NCBI RefSeq assembly: GCF_031143425.1
Contig: NC_090444.1
Span: 54,617,533-54,681,532 of the forward strand
Direction: 5' to 3'
From: Pleurodeles waltl
Lineage: Eukaryota; Chordata; Amphibia; Caudata; Salamandridae
DNA: 64,000 nucleotides
The position numbers and the translations under genes are program-made. This document shows positions 54,144 through 64,000 of the stretch, piece after piece. How positions within the stretch are numbered: the stretch's first letter is position 1; the number at the start of each line of letters is the position of its first letter. The notes beneath the pieces are model-generated. The model did no database searches, was not told the DNA's origin, and saw nothing but the letters and a program-made list of their open reading frames with translations.

Positions 54144-55726
54144 CCCCAGGGACAACCGTCTCCACTCAGATCTGTGCATAAACAAACCATCTGGGGACCC
54201 TTATCCAGAGGCAAAACAACTGGGGAGGGCACATTGTCCGCCCCCATGCCTATCTGGGGAGGTTGGGTGCACTAGCTTTTTTATGTCTGCCAGTAGCCAG
54301 TGAAGACAGGGAACTTATTGCTTCTGTCTGTGGGCTAGAGCCAAGGAACAGTTGTGGCTCCCACTACAGGAAGGGTGCTCCTAACTGCCCCAATTGGAAA
54401 AAGAGGTTGTGGGTGTCAAAACCCTACTGAACAAGTCCATAATATTAAAAGAAATACAAGTAACGTGGAAGCCACTTATTAAATATTCATCACCTGGTGG
54501 CAGAAGTGCCACAAAAGCATTAGTGATGACACTTTCAATGGAAAACTTGCTTCCTTGTAGACATCAGCAGAATGCAGAAACATCACCAACATTTTGGAAA
54601 TGTGTTGTGGGTGGGGAACTGCATGGATTGCTCCAGAGGAGACCCCAAAAAAAGTCACCTTAACTCTCCCATATAGTTTTAATTATGCCACTGGTAAGAG
54701 GTTTTGCTACTTTTCAAAGCTTTCGAGCAGCTTTGGCCCATAGGCTCTAGAATTTGAAGACCTCTATTGAGGGGTCCTACAGTTGCAGAAGCACTTTAAT
54801 AAAAGTAAAACAAACTCCATGTCATATTTATTTTTAATGTAATGTTTTGTTGACAATATTAATAATTAACAATGCACAGTTGTATATTGCCATGAAAAGT
54901 ACTTAATATTGGCACTGTTCCAAATTGATTTCAACAGTGTTGCAGTGGTGAACTATAACATGTTAACATGTTTTCTGCATTTGCTAGTAGGATGATAATA
55001 TGACACAGCCGAAAGGCATGTCTTCTTGATACTGATAGTCAGAGAAAGCTAATAGGTCTGCCTTACTGAAACTGACACCCTCTTGTATGACATTTTGTGT
55101 AGTATAGGCAAAGAAAATTATAATTATATGATTTAGGACTTGCTAGGCCTGTACAGTATTATGAGGGTAAGGCTAAAAGTATTTCCATCTACCTTACTGC
55201 ACTTTTTCTGTAATTCATTATCCTAGGTATAACCTCCACCATCAGTGATGGAATAAGTGTGGTCATAGCACCATAGCAGTGTACATTTTACTTAGGACAG
55301 CTATGTATAACTGGTGATTTTCAGTGTTTTTTCTGTGTTTAAGTTGTTTGTTTCTTCTATTTAGAAGAACTGTGTATAAGACCACTTTAACCTAGGTTGC
55401 TTACAGTGAATTCCAAGATTTTTTAATGAAAGTTAAAATAATACTACCTTACTTACATATAACTTCACTTTAAAATCAGTTTCTTTTCAGTGAATTTCTG
55501 CTTTTTTAAAGTAGTCACCCCCTTGCACAGCCTTAGGCTGTACCCAGCAGGAGGTAGACTGTATGGTCTGGCAGAGCACCACCACACGTTGGTGCCAAAC
55601 TCCCCACACATGTGACTTGCAATCATGTATGTCATGGGTTGGATGCAGGGGCTGGCATGTGGTCATGCCGTGTGCCAACCCCCATGGGTGGGAAAATCCC
55701 TGTCACACATAACCTTTACACATGTG
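54144..55726. other. Intron, no gene recognised
   Basis: Mixed and AT-rich intronic sequence. 55545-55720 has words shared loosely with 32310-32530. The solo LTR at 55727 is inserted in it. Confidence 0.35.
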
Positions 55727-58117
55727 TGTTAGAAATTGTTTTTTTTGGTTGGCAGTCAGGTTACCCCCTGTCCAAGAAATTACCCTCACTCTAGTCAGGG
55801 TAAAAGAGAATCACCCTCAGTTAACCCCTGCTCACCCCCTTGGTAGCTTGCACGAGCAGGCAGGCTTAACTTCAAAAGCAATGTGTAAAGTATTTGTACC
55901 AACACACACAGTAATACAATGAAAACACTACAAAATAACACAACACGGGTTTAGAAAAATAGTTAATATTTATCTGAACAAAACAAGACCAAATAGGATA
56001 AAATCCACAACATACAATTAAAAAATATGAATTTAATACTTAAAAGCATGAAAACAGTGCCTTGAGGCACAAATACTGCAAGTTGGTATTATGCGATGTC
56101 GTGATGGAGCTGTTTCCTACAATGCACCGCCAATGGCGTTGTTTACGGAGTTGTTCGAACTCCAAGTACAGTACCTTAAGAAACAAATAGAAAACAGGCT
56201 GATGCACGGAGTTGGGGAGAGCGGTGGTGCTGGGTCCAATGCTACATCAGTTATGGTGCCACGGGACAGAAGGACAGAGGTGTCACGCAGCGGGGTCGGG
56301 CCCTCACTACAGGTCAGTTTAGGTGAAGCGGTATCAGATGCAAAGTCGGTCCCTTCGTTCTGACAGATGCAAAGTCCGGCGGAGTCACGATGTTGCAGGG
56401 CAACCTCACCGGGTTGTGATGATGTCACAGGGCTGCAGGCGCTGCAATGGCATCGGGCCGTCATGGATGTTGGACTTACGACACACCAGTGTCAGCGAAG
56501 TTGGGAGGGATCAGCAGCTGCAGCGATGTGAGGCCTACAGGGTTGTCAGACTTCTACAAGGTCAATAGCCTTGGGGCAGGTGGCGTTGTAGTTCCGGGGT
56601 AGTGCCGTCAGCTTACTGGGTCATCAGCATCGCACTCAGTGAGGTCCACGGCCTCAAGGCAAGCAGCGTCATGGTTCCAGTCAGCAGCATCTTTTGCAAA
56701 GTCGCACAGCATCGTCCAACGTCGTTAGACTGGTTTCTGTCCAGGAATTCACTTCCAGGGGTCCAGGAACTGGAATGGCACCCTCTTGCAAGCTAGAGTC
56801 CACAGCAAGTAGACTCAGGTCTGGCTGGTGAAGCCTTTGCTGTCCCTGAGGTTTCAAAACAGGAGGCAATCTCTAATCCAAGCCATTAGAGTTACTTCTC
56901 AAGCAGGAATATACCACAAGGTCCAGTCTCCGTCCCCTTGCACAGGCAGAAGCAGCAACTGCAGGATAGCCCAACACAGCATAGTCACAGGCCAGGGCAG
57001 TACTTCTCCTCAGCTCTTCTCCAGGCAGAGGTTTCTCTTGAATCCTTGAAGTAATCTAATTTTCAGGGGTTTTGGGTCCACTACTTATACTCCTTTCTGC
57101 CTTTGAACTAGGTAAACTTCAAAGAAAAGTCTCTCTTGTTTGAAAGCTCCTGCCTTGCCCAGGCTAGGCCCCAGACACACACTAGGGGGTTGGAGACTCC
57201 ATTGTGTGAGGGCAGGCACAGCCCTTTCAGGTGTAAGTGACCACTCCTCCCCTGAGCACAGATGGCCCATCAGGATATGCAGGCTACACCCCAGCTCCCT
57301 TTGTGTCACTGTCTAGAGAGAAGTGCCAACAGTTCAACTGTCAAACTGACCCAGACAGGGAATCCACAAACAAGCAGAGTCACAGAACGGTTTAAACAAG
57401 AAAATGCCTACTTTCTAAAAGTGGCATTTTCAAACACACAATCTAAAAACCAACTTTACTAAAATATGTATTTTTAAATTGTGAGTTCAGAGACCCCAAA
57501 CTCCATATTTCTATCTGTTCCTAAAGGGAATTTGAGCTTTAATAACATTTAAAGCTAGCCCCTATGTTAACCTATGAGAGAGATAGGCCTTGCAACAGTG
57601 AAAAACGAATTTGGCAGTATTTCACTGTCAGGACATGTAAAACACATAAGTACATTTCCACCTTTAACATACACTGCACCCTGCCCATGGGGCTACCTAG
57701 AGCCTACCTTAGGGGTGCCTTGCATATATAAATAGGGATGGTTTAGGCTTGGCAAGTGGGTACACTTGCCAAATCGAATTGGCAGTTGAAAACTGCAAAG
57801 TCGCTACAGTGCAGGTCTGAGCCATGTTTACAGGGCTACTAATGTGGGTGGCACAACAAGTGCTACATGCCCACTAGTAGCATTTAATTTACAGGCCCTG
57901 GACACCTCTAGTGCACTGTACTAGGGACTTACTAGTAAATCAAATATGCCAATCATGGAAAGCCAATTACACATACATTTCACATAGGAGCACTTGCACT
58001 TTAGCACTGGATAGCAGTGGTAAAGTGCCCAGAGTATCAAAGATAGCACACATCAACAACTTGGGGAACAGAGACAAAAAGTTAGGGGGGACCACACCAA
58101 GGATGCCAAGTCTAACA
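55727..58117 (+). mobile_element. Solo LTR, TGTTAG family (2391 bp, ATGTG duplication)
   Basis: Begins TGTTAGAAATTG and ends CCAAGTCTAACA; the termini are mutually complementary (TGTTAG/CTAACA). It is flanked by ATGTG on both sides (55722-55726 and 58118-58122). No internal genes: the internal part was lost by recombination between LTRs. It is the reference for the incomplete copies at 2331 and 13306/26470. The owning retroelement family is unknown. Confidence 0.88.
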
Positions 58118-58122
58118 ATGTG

Positions 58123-59055
58123 CAACATGGATTTGGCCACAAGGTCCAGCCTGATGTAGACCTCATGGCCAGCCCCTCATTGTTAAACAACCCTACCTGA
58201 ATGCTCAACCTCCCACAGACTCTAAAACCACACTTTACTTTTTTAATGTTTTTTATTAGTACTGTTGCACTCCCATTGTAGCTCTGAGTCGTCTGGGCTG
58301 TCTGCTGCAGGCGTCCCACATGACCACAAGGGGTTCTTGTGGACTTCTGCAGGAGCTTTTGACTGCTCCTTCAAAGCTCTTCAGTGCATCAGGACCACTG
58401 ACTCCATAGTACCAAGTAGGCTAATGAGGAAAAAAGCCTTCACAGATTTCTATGTTGTGGTCCCACCGGACTCCTATGGGACCAACCATACTGATATCTT
58501 TATATTTTGAACTTTCATGTCTCAAAAACATCGCAGCACATTTTCTCAAAATCATGAAAATATCATACTTTCTGGGTTAAGATCTTTATATAGTCGCCAC
58601 TAGGTAGTTATAGTTAGGACCATGTTTCCATAGAACTAGAGCTATTTAAGGAAACAAAAACTATAGATATCTAGGGATGCAGCTCCTCCACAAATCTACT
58701 GCAGGTCAATCCACAGATCCACCCACCACAGGAAGAATCTAAATGGCTGGCCACAATCTGGTAGGGAGATTGTGGCCACCATTTTGCTTTATTGGGAAAT
58801 GGTCCCTGGGGTTGAAATGAGGGGGACAATGTACACGATGGGGTCAAGGAAGAGGTCCCTGACCCTAGGGGGATCATATAAAGGTGCCTTAGATATACAT
58901 AACTTTTAAAAAATGCATAAATAATATTTTTTAAGTTTTCTGAGATCTGATGATCCCCAGCAGGTCTTAGAGTGGATTTCGGTGTAAATCCACTGGTGTA
59001 TCTACAGATCATGTAAAACTTCAAAAAATATGTACAAATGCTTATACAGACTTTT
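58123..59055. other. No gene recognised
   Basis: Mixed sequence with an inverted repeat ggccacaatctggtagggagattgtggcc at 58750. The 135-codon minus-strand frame at 58671-59078 has no recognisable motif. Confidence 0.35.
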
Positions 59056-59278
59056 GGCATCCCTCTACACACTCTCACACTCAGTCAGAGACACTGTCAC
59101 ACCCAGTGTCTCAGCCAGACACTCACTCTCACATGCAGCCTCACAGCCAGACACACTATTTCACACCCAGTCTGACATTCTAATACACCCTCTCACAACC
59201 AGACAGACACTATAACAACTGCTCTCATAACAATACAGACACTCTCACATCCACTCTCACACCCAGATAGGCACTCTC
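59056..59278 (+). repeat. CTCACACC-rich satellite, left part
   Basis: Units like 'acactctcacacccactctcacagccagac'. It continues at 62111-62360; the two parts were separated by the solo LTR. Confidence 0.85.
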
Positions 59279-62110
59279 TGTAGGAAAGTACCCTCTTTCT
59301 CGGCATTGTTACCCTCTTTTCTGCCTGATGCCAGCGTGTTTAATTGTGTTCACTGGGATCCTGCTAACCAGGACCCCAGTGATTATGCCCTCACTCCCAA
59401 AACTCTGTATTTAATCCCACAATTGGCATACTGGCCTTCCATCCATCCTAGTTTATGGTACCTAGGTACTCAGGGCATTGGAGTTGCAGGGGATCCCTAT
59501 AGGCTGCAGCAATTATTCTGTCACCTATAGAGAGCCCATGCAAAGGGTTCTGCAGGCCTGCCATTGCAGTCTGCGTGAACAGGGTGCATGCACCCATTTT
59601 CACTATAGATCAATGCACCAGGTCACTGTAAGTCACCCCTATGGTAGGCCCTCTCAGCCCAGGGAACAGGATGCATCTACCTGTGTATGAGGGCACCCCT
59701 GCACTAGCAGAGGTGCCCTCACAAACTTCAGAAAACTTTCCTGGACTTTGTGAGTGCAGGAACGCCATTTTGCGTGTGTACTGGACATAGGTCACTACCT
59801 ATGTCCAGCCACATAATGGTAACTCTGGATCTAGGCATGTTTTGTATCAAACATGTTGGAATCATCCCCCAATATTTTTGTAAGTATTGGTTGCATGATT
59901 CCAGGCACTCTGGGGGTTTCTTAGAGGACCCCCAGCATTGCTTCCACATCCTTCTGAGGTTTTCCAGGCAGCCTGAGCTGCTGCCACCCCTCAGACAGGT
60001 TTCTGCCCTCCTGTTGCTTGACCAGATCAAGGCCAGGAAGGCAGAGCAAAGGATTTCCTTTGGGACAGGGGTGCTACACCCTATCCCTTAGGAAATAGGT
60101 GCTAAATGGCTTGGGAGGGGTAGCTTCCCCAAGCCAGTGGTATGCTTTCGAGGGCAACTTTTGGTGCCCTTCATGAATAAACCAGCCTACACCAGTTCAG
60201 GGACCTCCAGTCCCTGCTCAGGCACAAAACGGGACAACGGAAAGGGGAGTGACCACTCCCCTGTCCATCAGCACCCCAGGGGTGGTACCCAGAGCTCCTC
60301 CAGAGGGTCCCTGGGTTTTGCCATCTTGAATCCAAGGTTGACAGGGAACTCTGGGAGCATCTGAGTGGCCAGGCCAGGCAGGTGACATCAGAGCCCCCTC
60401 CTGATAGGTGGTCCCCCAGCTAGGTGACCAATCCCCCTTTCAGGTCTCTCTTTTGGGTTATTCCTCAGATTCGACTTGCAAGATTCCAGCAAGATCCCTC
60501 TGCATCACTTACTTCTACCTCTGACCAAAGAAACTGCTCCTAGACTCTCTAGGACCCGACAATCTGCAACAAAGACAAAGACTTTGCCTGCAACATTGTT
60601 TCTCTGGCCCCTTCCAGCTTTTGCAACATTTCCCCGGTTGTGCATCCTCTGCGGAGAGCCCGTCTTCAGTCTGCACAGGAAAGAAGAAGGAATCTCCCTT
60701 GAAGTGAAGGAGTCACTCCACTGCATCTGCAGGCAGCAACAGCAACAACAACTTGCTGCTTGAATCCCCTCTCCTGCTGAGCTGCGTGGATCCTGCAACA
60801 AAGGAAGTGGTCAGAAGTGGGTCAGACAGTCCTCTCTACCAGCTGTCCAGCTTGGGTGGAAGTAAGCCCTAGCCTTCCCACGAAGGACAGTACCCCTGTG
60901 CACTGCATCCTTTGCAGCTGCCAAGGCTTGTTGACTCTTCTTCCAAGGGGTCTTCAGTCTTCCTGTAGCTCTAGCTACTAGCACTCCTTCCTGTGATGCA
61001 CAGCAACCTGAGTGGCTCTCCTGCATCTTGGGACTTCTTTTTGTAGTGCTGCATGGGCTCCATTTGCACCTTCTGTGTTCCCATCCTGTGGGACGTCTGT
61101 GCATGTTGCCTGTGCTTCTCTGGGCTCCCTGCGATGCTGAGGCCCCCTCTGACTCCACCTCCCAGGTTGAGTCCTCCCGGACCTTGCTGGTCCCCGGCAG
61201 CTCCACTTTCCACCAACCGCGAGTCTTGCCTGTGCCAAGGCTTGTTGGTGGAATCCAGACAAGCAAACCTGACTGCAATCTTCCTTCCGGCCTGGAATAT
61301 CACCTGCATCCTCCAAGAACTCAACTCTAACTCCAACTCCAGGGCTGCAGTGCTGACTTTTCTTCCTCACCGTCGACCAACTCCTGCTAACTTCAGCTTG
61401 GTGGGTAGGGGCTCCTGCCCCCACTGGACTCTGCTGTGTCTTCTGGGCTCAGTCCCCTCTTTCCACAGGTCTTCCTCCTCAGGAATCCACCGTTGGTTCG
61501 TTGCAGTCATCTCTGGGTTTTGCAAGTCTCTCCTTTTCTTCTAAGTTGGTGTTCTGGGGAAATTCTAGTAATTTACTTCTGCTCTCCTGGCTGTTGTGGT
61601 ACTTACCTTTGTGAGTTCCTGGTACCCCTATCAACCCTCTACACACTCCATTTACCTGGTTGGGGGTGACACTCTTGCATTCCATCTTTTTAGAGTATGG
61701 TTTGTGCTCCCCTTAAGTCCCCTATTCTCTATTATGTTTTATACTATTTTGACTGTTTTTCTAAATATTCTTATGCCTATTTCTGATAACTAGTGTATAT
61801 AACTTGTGTATTACTTCACCCCAAGGGAGTATTGCCTCTATAGTGATTTTGGTGTTGTATTACCATAATAAAGTACCTTTTTTTTTGTAACACTGAGGGT
61901 ATTCTTTCATGTGTATAAGTGATGTGTGACTACAGTGGTAATGCATGAGCTTTGCATGTCTCCCAGATAAGCCTTGACGGATCACCCACAGCTACCTCTA
62001 GCAAACCTGGCTTCTAGACACTACCTACGTTTCACTAATAGGGGATACCTGGACCTGGTATAAGTGTAAATACCTTAGGTACCCACCACACACCAAGCCA
62101 GATTTTTACA
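59279..62110 (+). mobile_element. Solo LTR related to the 3-kb LTRs (2832 bp)
   Basis: Starts TGTAGGAAAGTACCCTC and ends AGCCAGATTTTTACA. It is colinear with 33049-36051 but well diverged. Shared landmarks: the head, the paired hairpins (59575-59603; 59781-59808), 'cccctcagacaggtttctgccctcctg', 'ggagtgaccactcccctg', the AATAAAGTACCTTT signal (61867) and the 'cctggacctggta' tail. It is inserted in a CTCACAC satellite, where the duplicated target (tctc or ctctc) cannot be fixed exactly. It has no coding capacity. Confidence 0.85.
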
Positions 62111-62360
62111 TCTCTCACACCCACTGGTGCACCCGGACAGACACTCTCACACCCACTGTCACACCAACACAGACACTCTCACACCCAGATAGGCATTCTC
62201 ACACCCACTCTCACACCTAGACAGACACTCTCACACCCACTGTCACACCAAAACAGACACTCTCACACCCAGATAGGCATTCTCACTCCCACTCTCACAC
62301 CCACTGTTATACCAACGCAGACACTCTCACAACCATTGTCACACCCAAACTGTCTGCCGC
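62111..62360 (+). repeat. CTCACACC-rich satellite, right part
   Basis: 'ctctcacacccactgtcacaccaacacagacactctcacacccagataggcattctcac' repeated with a period of about 60. Confidence 0.85.
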
Positions 62361-62499
62361 TGCGGCGATTTGGCAGTAATAGTGCCAAGATCTAAATCAG
62401 GCCCCATGTGGCAAATGTAATGTTGAGTCACCTATATTCATTACATCGTCAACAAACGTGATAACACAAAACACTGTTGAAAGATAAGGCATTCTATTC

Positions 62500-63445
62500 A
62501 TACAATACTTTATTATACTATCTTCCATACAACAGGGGTGTGTCTAACTGAGACTGTGATGAATGGTGGCTGATGTGATGGACACTTATCTTTAGTTACT
62601 ATCTTTATAATTTCAACCAGGGCTTCACACTGATAAGTCCTTCTTCTTTTCTAAGAAATTCTGAGACTTATAGGATGCTCTTCCTACTGAAAATCCATGG
62701 GTGAGGGCATCACGCAATTCTCGTGTGAAATTCACAGTTGGTGATATTTTTCCCCTGGTGATATTTTTGCATCATAAAGTCATGTAATATTTCTGCAAAT
62801 GTTGTTTTATTTATAGAGAAGTCTGGTGTGTGCCCTACAGTAAACTTTACCTGCATGATGAGTCCTCTGCCCAGAACATGCAACCATGATACTGACTGTG
62901 TTGGGGTCCAGAAGTGCTGCCAGCATGGCTGTGGCTTTGGGTGTACATACCCTGTGACAGCCACAGTACTAATGCAAGCCTGTCTATGAACAGGGCACAG
63001 ATTCACTGCTCTGATCCTATTACAGCTTGTTAGATAATGTGATGTGTTGATGTGCACACCATAGAGCTCTCCTTGCAAACTGCAAGCTGAATCCCAGTGG
63101 GCCGTAATCTAATTTAAAATTTACAAATTTACCAAGTGCCTAATTATAGCCTCATTGCAAGTTTTGGGAAGCTCATAAACATTCCATATGGAGTATTGCT
63201 CATTATTCAAATGTACTCGTTACCATTCCAAAATAGTTATCAGTAGAAGCCCTGCTTCAAATGTGGGGCTCTTGTTAGAAGGAATCAAAATTGTTTCTTA
63301 ATTGATGTGGTAGTCTTGCATCTGGTGTGGGATCTTTCTACTAGCTGTGAAAAGATTTAAACTGGAGCAAAGCACTGAAAGTACACAAAGTGGAAAGAAG
63401 GAATAAACTGCAATCTGAAGATACAATGCCCAATCCTATATCACA
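62500..63445 (+). repeat. WAP-exon duplication unit, copy 3
   Basis: The closest relative of 28591-29515, with intron and exon aligned throughout. The left border is near 'tactatcttccatacaacaggggtgtgtctaactgag'. Confidence 0.85.
62817..62960 (+). CDS. WAP domain exon 4, donor site altered
   Basis: After 'gttttatttatag' the 144-bp region encodes KSGVCPTVNFTC, LPRTCNHDTDC and VGVQKCCQHGCGFGC, a full WAP domain with eight cysteines and no stop. In the paralogue at 28879 the exon ends ...gtgacag|gtacgg; here the same place reads ...gtgacag|ccacag, so the normal GT is gone. The nearest GT is eight bases on (at 62967) and would change the phase of the splice. Either the exon uses a shifted donor, is skipped, or is decaying. 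The coding part itself is under no visible damage. It is the last copy in the window; more may follow. Confidence 0.8.
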
Positions 63446-64000
63446 ATAGCATACAATAATGTCTCAACTGTATCAATCAAAATAGCTTTGCAAAGTAAAT
63501 TCTTGATAATAAGAAAAAGGGAAACACACAAATCAAGTTACTGAGGTCATATTTACAAGATCAGAAAGACAATATAAAGCAGCATAAGCAGCTGTCTGAA
63601 TCATGTGCACTAAATAACACATGAGCATGTTACGAGGTGGGCAAAACGCTCCCAACTCAAATAGAAATGCAGACTCTTCTTGGCAATCCAAAGACAGTAT
63701 GTACTAACTTGTGACAGGGAGAAGATCAGTACAGACTGCACCTCAGCACCCTCAAGCTACCTAAGCAGTTTATCTCAAATGCCTGTTCCCGCAGGCAGAC
63801 CTTTTTATACAATTCAATACAAGGCTTTATTCCACATAGTAAATAATAAGTAATTTGTAAGTTACAACTTCAAGGCAGAAAACACTTAAAGACATGTGAC
63901 TGTATAACCCTGAATTCCTGAACTAAACCATTACACATTTCATTAACCATTTAACAATGCTTTTTGACAGGGCATGTTTTTTTGTCTAAGAACGCATGGG
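63446..64000. other. No feature recognised
   Basis: AT-rich sequence to the window end. No gene, splice site or repeat border assigned. Confidence 0.4.

Noticed and set aside
1..64000. tRNA, rRNA or snRNA genes
   Set aside because: No cloverleaf with A and B boxes or known RNA core was recognised; tRNA-like words occur only as primer binding sites.

Overview
The window looks like repeat-packed intronic DNA from a very large vertebrate genome. I infer a urodele amphibian (newt or salamander): the few conserved coding exons are tiny and separated by up to about 20 kb, and nearly everything between them is Ty3/gypsy LTR retrotransposons with LTRs of about 2.4-3 kb, PIF/Harbinger-type DNA transposons, MITEs, LINE remnants and satellites. 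The organism call is an inference; nothing in the window proves the species.

Host gene content. On the + strand there are four copies of a single-domain exon encoding a whey-acidic-protein (WAP, four-disulfide core) domain: 9190-9336, 28879-29022, a split copy at 32979-33048 plus 50387-50462, and 62817-62960. The first two are clean phase-1/phase-1 exons with AG and GT borders and all eight cysteines. The last three lie in a duplicated genomic unit that includes intron sequence (about 28.59-29.5 kb, 32.9-52.0 kb, 62.5-63.45 kb). This is probably part of a multi-WAP-domain secreted protease-inhibitor or antimicrobial-type gene whose exons were multiplied by tandem duplication. The third copy is dead: it has a frameshift, a stop codon and a 17.3-kb retrotransposon inserted in its coding sequence. 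The fourth has lost the usual GT splice donor.

Layout. 1-9 kb: LINE and retroelement debris, an LTR copy, a long purine-rich tract holding a GC-rich 'hairpin-array' MITE (5020-5650), and a 30-bp minisatellite. 9.2 kb: first WAP exon. 11.5-28.6 kb: a long inverted repeat whose arms are made of degenerate units of about 22 bp. Inside it sits an LTR copy, which is split by an 11.3-kb PIF/Harbinger-type element (15177-26469, TTA target duplication). That element carries Myb/SANT-like gene remnants and an F-box (FBXO33-like) fragment. The left arm also carries a second hairpin-array MITE (11542-12155). 28.6-32.9 kb: second WAP exon, then MITEs and a dispersed repeat.

33.0-50.4 kb: a complete LTR retrotransposon (GACAC target duplication, LTRs of about 3.0 kb). 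It is interrupted in its protease domain by a second complete LTR retrotransposon in antisense (38109-44200, LTRs of about 0.9 kb). Both have the domain order Gag-PR-INT-RT-RNaseH, the Copia-like order known for the Gmr1 group of Ty3/gypsy, and both have a SCAN-like capsid. 50.4-64 kb: a MITE within a MITE, a 3' LINE fragment, two solo LTRs (55727-58117 with ATGTG duplication; 59279-62110, related to the 3-kb LTRs) and the fourth WAP exon.

Most interesting: the hairpin-array MITEs (about 13 consecutive inverted repeats whose arms change in a compensated way between copies), conserved and covarying hairpins in the 3-kb LTRs, the antisense nest of two Gmr1-order elements in a WAP exon, and the FBXO33-like fragment inside the Harbinger-type element.
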